Below, one piece after another: positions 62,621-64,000 of a stretch of DNA of 64,000 nt. Position 1 is the stretch's first letter, and each line of letters starts with the position of its first letter. Location of the stretch: the NCBI GenBank assembly GCA_949471785.1, contig CASWRE010000002.1, positions 1-64,000 of the forward strand. The letters are read 5' to 3'. The notes beneath the pieces were generated by a model. That model was not told the origin of the DNA. It did not search any database and saw nothing but the letters and a program-made list of their open reading frames with translations. The DNA comes from an uncultured Lachnospiraceae bacterium (lineage in GTDB: Bacteria; Bacillota; Clostridia; Lachnospirales; Lachnospiraceae). The position numbers and the translations under genes are program-made.

Positions 62621-63736
62621 ATGAGGCGTGGCGGTGTAAAGCGGTTTGTAAAAAAGGAATTATGCTGTGGATGTGGTGCGTGTGAGAATATCTGCCCCAC
62701 AGAAGCGCTTCATATGGTCCGGGACCGGGAAGGATTTCTATATCCCAAAGTAGATAGAAGCCGATGTGTACATTGCAGTCGATGTAAAGAGGTATGTCCG
62801 ATACAAAAAAATCTTCCCATAAACAGTGAATCTCAGTATTTCGGCGTACAGGCCAAAAGAGAAGCGATCCGATATGCCAGTTCATCAGGCGGTTTTTTTT
62901 CTGTGCTGGCAGAATACGTCCTTCGGCTTCACGGCGTCGTTTACGGAGCGGGCTATGACAAAAATATGCATGTGAGGCATCGGGAAATTACAAAGCTTTC
63001 GCAGCTTGGCAGGATTCAAAAGACAAAATATGTACAGAGCAGTATGAAAGGGATTTACCACAATATTGAAAAATATCTGAAAGAAAAACGATGGGTGTTG
63101 TTTTGTGGGACGCCGTGTCAGGCCCATGCGTTGAAGCTGTTTTTACATGGTTCCTGTGATAAGCTGATTCTGGTGGATCTGGTGTGCTATGGGGTGCCTT
63201 CTCCGGGGATCTGGGCTCGTTATGTGAAATATCTGGAACGCAGACATAAAGGAAAAATGAGAGATTTTTTGTTCCGGGATAAAAGGGGCAGGGATAATGG
63301 GCATACATGCTCCTATGTGATCAATGATAGAGAATATGCAGGATCTATTTATAAGGATCTTTATTGTGCACTGTACTTTAGTAATTATATTTTACGTCCG
63401 TCATGTCATAAGTGCAAATTTTGTACGGTGGAGAGGAGCAGTGATTTTACCATTGGAGATTTCTGGGGAATTGAGCGTATAAGAGCAGATGTGGATGACG
63501 GTATGGGAACCTCCCTGGTAATCGTCCATACAGATAAGGCAAAAGAAATATGGAAGAGAATAAAAAAAGATGTAGATTGGTTTATCTGCGAGAAGCAGGA
63601 TATTCTTCAGCCGCGTTTACTTACGCCTACGGTTGCTGCAAAACAAAGACGGCTGTTTATGATAGGGTATAGCATTTTGCCGTTTTCTCTGACCATGAAA
63701 CTGGTGGACAGAGGCAGGAAATCAGGAAAGGCATAA
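62621..63736 (+). CDS. FrhB-like iron-sulfur flavoprotein of polysaccharide clusters
   Basis: A 371-residue protein annotated in this family as coenzyme F420 hydrogenase/dehydrogenase beta subunit. It begins with a 2[4Fe-4S] ferredoxin domain (CCGCGACENICPTEAL and CVHCSRCKEVCPIQ), followed by SSGGFFSVLAEYVL, an FCGTPCQAHALKLFL segment, and RPSCHKCKFCTVERSSDFTIGDFWG. It is found next to pyruvyltransferase genes in many gut-bacterial glycan loci, as here, where it is presumed to act in glycan modification; the reaction is not known. Start at ATG 62621, with GGGAACGGAG upstream; an in-frame ATG at 62582 overlaps the previous gene. Confidence 0.86.
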   Translation: MRRGGVKRFVKKELCCGCGACENICPTEALHMVRDREGFLYPKVDRSRCVHCSRCKEVCPIQKNLPINSESQYFGVQAKREAIRYASSSGGFFSVLAEYVLRLHGVVYGAGYDKNMHVRHREITKLSQLGRIQKTKYVQSSMKGIYHNIEKYLKEKRWVLFCGTPCQAHALKLFLHGSCDKLILVDLVCYGVPSPGIWARYVKYLERRHKGKMRDFLFRDKRGRDNGHTCSYVINDREYAGSIYKDLYCALYFSNYILRPSCHKCKFCTVERSSDFTIGDFWGIERIRADVDDGMGTSLVIVHTDKAKEIWKRIKKDVDWFICEKQDILQPRLLTPTVAAKQRRLFMIGYSILPFSLTMKLVDRGRKSGKA

Positions 63737-63740
63737 TGTA

Positions 63741-64000
63741 ATGGAAATGTTCAGATACTTGATCAGAATTTTTGAAGAGAAGGATAAAAGAACCTGGAGG
63801 AAACTGGTTGTTTTTAGTTTTATAAGCCCGGTTATGGATATTTTCAGTTTTTCTGCAATTATTTATATTATGAACGCAATTGTGCGTGAAAAGCGGGCGA
63901 CAACAGAAATGACAATCTTTGCTCTCAGCATGGGCATTGTATCCATCCTTGTGGGTTTTTTTGAATTATATAAGTGTAAAATACGCAATTGGTTAGAATA
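63741..64000 (+). CDS. ABC transporter, N-terminal membrane domain (partial)
   Basis: Start of a gene cut by the window end; 86 complete codons are seen. It begins MEMFRYLIRIFEEKDKRTWRKLVVFSFISPVMDIFSFSAI, with two hydrophobic helices, which fits the membrane domain of an ABC exporter of the MsbA/PglK type. No ATP-binding domain is inside the window. In this context it would be a flippase for the lipid-linked glycan (inference). Confidence 0.6.
   Translation, partial: MEMFRYLIRIFEEKDKRTWRKLVVFSFISPVMDIFSFSAIIYIMNAIVREKRATTEMTIFALSMGIVSILVGFFELYKCKIRNWLE

Noticed and set aside
1-64000. CRISPR arrays, tRNA or rRNA genes, prophage or transposase genes
   Set aside because: I saw no regularly spaced repeats, no tRNA or rRNA consensus segments, and no integrase, transposase or phage structural motif. 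The only mobile-looking item is the non-coding element at 55525.

Overview
The window looks like the chromosome of a spore-forming, Gram-positive Clostridia, most likely Lachnospiraceae. Evidence: an alpha/beta-type small acid-soluble spore protein (17291-17512), a YlbJ-like sporulation membrane protein, a T-box leader, the rpmB/yloU/yloV/recG neighbourhood known from Firmicutes, short-form HisG with HisZ, and AGGAGG-type ribosome binding sites throughout. I cannot name a genus or species from sequence alone.

Layout. 1-2225: T-box leader and leuA. 2315-6476: glycogen debranching enzyme, then coaBC and coaX (two steps of CoA synthesis). 6516-12209: rpsU, two DD-carboxypeptidases flanking a metallophosphoesterase and scpAB, and a GlcG/HbpS-like gene. 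12262-17667: divergent rpmB, then yloU-yloV-recG and a spore protein gene. 17677-20350 (minus): ECF-type sigma factor, probable anti-sigma factor and a DUF4349 lipoprotein. 20617-21574: mgsA, rsmD. 21597-25231: a four-gene surface-glycan island with two IspD/TarI-like cytidylyltransferases, a DUF4422 protein and an SDR. 25393-34873: coiled-coil protein, ylbJ-like gene (minus), small alarmone synthetase, RNA modification enzymes (RsmF-, RsuA- and RluA-like), a YgiQ radical SAM protein, signal peptidase I and RecU. 35042-40245: histidine genes hisZ-G-D-B-IE, then mnmA at 40262-41344.

41421-64000 is the accessory and most interesting part. An AgrA/AgrC-like two-component system without an AgrB/AgrD pair reads leftward. 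A 635-base, AT-rich divergent intergenic region separates it from a Gram-positive Pel exopolysaccharide operon: a pseudo-SDR-PelD fusion, PelE, a DUF2194 PelA-like protein, PelF and PelG. The operon continues into DUF2304, GT4 and GT2 genes, two DUF4832 proteins, a GT-C-like membrane protein, a second GT4, a GT2-pyruvyltransferase fusion, an FrhB-like iron-sulfur protein and the start of an ABC transporter.

The strongest candidates for something undescribed are these. (a) A compact, apparently pseudoknotted RNA domain at 43695-43786, in the intergenic region between the agr-like genes and pel. (b) A PelD carrying an N-terminal SDR that has lost its catalytic residues, while the c-di-GMP-type RxxD site is kept. 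(c) Pel synthesis combined with a second glycan pathway that includes paired DUF4832 proteins. (d) A MITE-like palindromic element inserted exactly at the stop codon of one DUF4832 gene. All starts, domain calls and RNA folds come from reading the sequence by eye; no database search or folding program was run.
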